Assembly: GCA_028274925.1 (NCBI GenBank)
Contig: JAQCNR010000300.1
Span: 1 to 17,023, forward strand
DNA length: 17,023 nt
Source of the DNA: Halovenus sp.
GTDB lineage: Archaea > Halobacteriota > Halobacteria > Halobacteriales > Haloarculaceae
Direction of reading: 5' to 3'
This document shows, piece by piece, positions 16,089 through 17,023 of the stretch. Positions within the stretch are counted from its first letter, which is position 1. Every line of letters begins with the position of its first letter. The notes beneath the pieces are model-generated. The model was not told the origin of the DNA, searched no databases, and worked only from the letters and a program-made list of their open reading frames with translations. Both the position numbers and the translations under genes were made by a program.

Positions 16089-16439
16089 TTACTCTGGAGC
16101 GTAGTCTTCGTGAATCCGGTCCATACGCGCTGCCATCACGAAATCGGTCTTGTGCAGTCCGTCGATTTTGTGTGTCCACATTTCGACCCGTACTTCCCCC
16201 CATTGAAGATGTATATCCGGGTGGTGCCACTCCTCTTCGGCAAGTTCTCCGATCTCGTACGTGAACTCAAGCGCATCGCGGAAATCCTCGAACGGGTACT
16301 CCCCTTCCAGATGATGGCAGTCTACGATCTCCCAGACATCATCGATTTCAGTGGTGTACTCGGTATACTCTTGTTCCGTGAGTGGTTCGTCATCTGACGT
16401 ACAGGCCTCACATGGTTCGTCGGCAAGTGATGATGGCAT
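16089..16439 (-). CDS. Pterin-4a-carbinolamine dehydratase family protein (PCD/DCoH)
   Basis: A 116-residue member of the 4a-hydroxytetrahydrobiopterin dehydratase family (PF01329), which dehydrates the hydroxypterin formed by aromatic amino acid hydroxylases. Key residues: EEWHHPDIHLQW (69-80, active-site His72/His73, Pro74, Asp75) and WTHKIDGLHKTDFVMAARMD (88-107, third His at 90). An N-terminal extension carries CEAC (10-13) and an acidic stretch. ATG 16439 was chosen; ATG 16445 and GTG 16463 are upstream in frame, but the GTG lies only about 15 bases from the TATA-like box and is unlikely. It stands alone, with no hydroxylase gene in view; haloarchaea often carry PCD-like proteins without a clear pterin pathway, so the true substrate is open. 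Its surroundings are much poorer in G+C than the rest of the window. Confidence 0.9.
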   Translation of the reverse strand: MPSSLADEPCEACTSDDEPLTEQEYTEYTTEIDDVWEIVDCHHLEGEYPFEDFRDALEFTYEIGELAEEEWHHPDIHLQWGEVRVEMWTHKIDGLHKTDFVMAARMDRIHEDYAPE

Positions 16440-16475
16440 ACACATACGTTCGACGGACGACACTTGGCTCTTCCT

Positions 16476-16481
16476 CTTATG
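16476..16481 (-). promoter_or_regulatory. TATA-like box of the carbinolamine dehydratase gene
   Basis: CATAAG on the minus strand, about 26 bp ahead of position 16452. That gives a leader of 6 to 13 bases for ATG 16445 or 16439. Confidence 0.4.
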
Positions 16482-16488
16482 AACACCG

Positions 16489-16507
16489 GTGCTCCTCTGT
16501 GGAGCAC
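16489..16507. repeat. 19-bp inverted repeat upstream of the dehydratase promoter
   Basis: Perfect 7-bp arms GTGCTCC and GGAGCAC around TCTGT. It lies eight bases upstream of the TATA-like box of the dehydratase gene and overlaps an 8-bp palindrome CACCGGTG (16484-16491). Position and symmetry fit a regulator-binding site; a hairpin in a transcript from the right is the alternative, although no T-tract follows. Confidence 0.4.
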
Positions 16508-16737
16508 ATTATATTATCAGGCAGTTGATCACAGCAACGGCCTGAAATTAACCGTCTTCGAGTGCTGAATAAAACCTCTGAGGCGCTCTCTATTGTACGC
16601 AATTACTGTCTGATAGTTTCTGTATGTCCGTTATGCATTGGAGTGTGTAGGAGTATCTCATAATCTGGAGTTTTTTAATTTGCTTCTTTTGTTCTCGTCA
16701 CCGTCTCTGTGGCCGTCTTCCCACAAATTACAGCCAA

Positions 16738-16790
16738 AGTTATATTAATTTCCTGACTATAAGGAAAGATGTATGTATTGAAATATAACT
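16738..16790. repeat. Nested inverted repeat downstream of the truncated helicase
   Basis: Outer 9-bp arms AGTTATATT and AATATAACT (16738-16746, 16782-16790) enclose inner 6-bp arms TTTCCT and AGGAAA (16749-16754, 16762-16767) with a 7-base loop. On the minus strand it starts 17 bases after the helicase fragment's stop, beside a T-rich run, so it could act as a transcript end. Low complexity raises the chance of coincidence. Confidence 0.35.
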
Positions 16791-16806
16791 ATAAAATAAA
16801 CACACA

Positions 16807-17023
16807 TCAATTAATTCCCGGAAAGATATAAATATCTCCTATACGATGCCACTGCTCAAGAATCAAATCACTGTGCGCGACAATCAACACGTCGTCGTCC
16901 CGTGTTGCCTCTGCGGTGCCGGCTAGTCCCCTGATGTACCGGTCGTCCGGGTGCAGCTCCCCGTATTTGAGTGCGATTGCGCCGAGCCCAAGGACAGTCT
17001 TCCCTGTTGCTGTCGCCATATCT
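16807..17023 (-). pseudogene. 3'-truncated DEAD/DEAH-type helicase, cut by the right window edge
   Basis: The open frame enters from the right edge and ends at TGA 16807-16809. It contains Walker A as MATATGKT, followed by LGLGAIALKYGEL, then DDVLIVAHSDLILEQW, which matches SF2 motif Ia. Eleven residues later the frame stops, so motif II (DExH) and all later motifs are missing, and no other minus-strand frame resumes them. The last residues (IGDIYIFPGIN) are encoded by AT-rich DNA unlike the part before, suggesting that the gene is joined to foreign sequence near 16830-16850. ATG 17019 is probably internal, because Walker A needs sequence before it. The family (ResIII-like helicases, often defence-associated) is inferred from the motifs only. 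Confidence 0.6.
16824..16837. repeat. 14-bp palindrome at the helicase truncation point
   Basis: AGATAT and ATATCT separated by AA, lying inside the terminal codons of the truncated helicase, where composition changes from GC-rich to AT-rich. It may mark a junction, or may be a chance AT-rich palindrome. Confidence 0.25.

Larger units (their letters stand above)
16440..16806. other. AT-rich intergenic stretch with inverted repeats
   Basis: A 367-bp region with no supported gene on either strand. G+C falls steeply: I count 11 of 60 bases as G or C in 16741-16800, against about 70 percent in typical coding lines. It holds the dehydratase promoter, a 19-bp inverted repeat (16489-16507), a T6 run near 16671-16676, and a nested inverted repeat (16738-16790). 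No tRNA, transposase remnant or att-like repeat could be recognised. Confidence 0.65.

Noticed and set aside
16014..16397. 127-residue plus-strand ORF opposite the carbinolamine dehydratase gene
   Set aside because: The minus-strand frame carries complete PCD motifs; the plus-strand product has no recognisable features.

Overview
The window looks like chromosomal DNA from a halophilic archaeon (class Halobacteria). Most of it is GC-rich, with strongly GC-biased third codon positions. The proteins are acidic, several starts sit about 25 bp downstream of TATA-like boxes (leaderless transcripts), and gene content includes an XPB/Rad25-type helicase, a soluble halobacterial-type transducer and archaeal RqcH. 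I cannot name the genus from sequence alone.

Layout. (1) 1-700 (-): a short-chain dehydrogenase cut by the left edge, divergent from (2) 791-1993 (+), an MFS transporter, with a secreted or anchored CAP-domain protein behind it (2035-2658, +). (3) 2809-4707 (+): an XPB/Rad25-type helicase with a probable N-terminal winged helix; its stop codon overlaps the stop of the convergent operon that follows. (4) 10919-4704 (-): four genes joined by three ATGA start/stop overlaps. In transcription order they are a membrane-anchored transglutaminase-like protein, a small two-TM protein, a DUF58 protein and a large polytopic membrane protein. This resembles the bacterial TgpA/DUF58/MoxR neighbourhood, but no MoxR ATPase lies in the window. 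(5) 11014-11655 (+): a DUF309 protein, divergent from that operon. (6) 13558-11657 (-): a soluble methyl-accepting transducer with PAS and HAMP-like segments, divergent from (7) 13713-15842 (+), the ribosome-rescue factor RqcH. (8) 15843-17023: a much more AT-rich segment with a pterin-4a-carbinolamine dehydratase (16439-16089, -), an intergenic stretch containing inverted repeats, and the 3'-truncated end of a helicase gene that runs off the right edge.

The left 15.8 kb is compact, ordinary haloarchaeal core or near-core sequence. The strongest candidate for an under-described system is the four-gene transglutaminase/DUF58 operon, probably a cell-envelope assembly. The right 1.2 kb looks like the edge of a variable region or island: base composition drops sharply and a helicase of defence-associated type ends abruptly after motif Ia. 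I found no tRNA, rRNA, CRISPR array, intact insertion sequence or origin.
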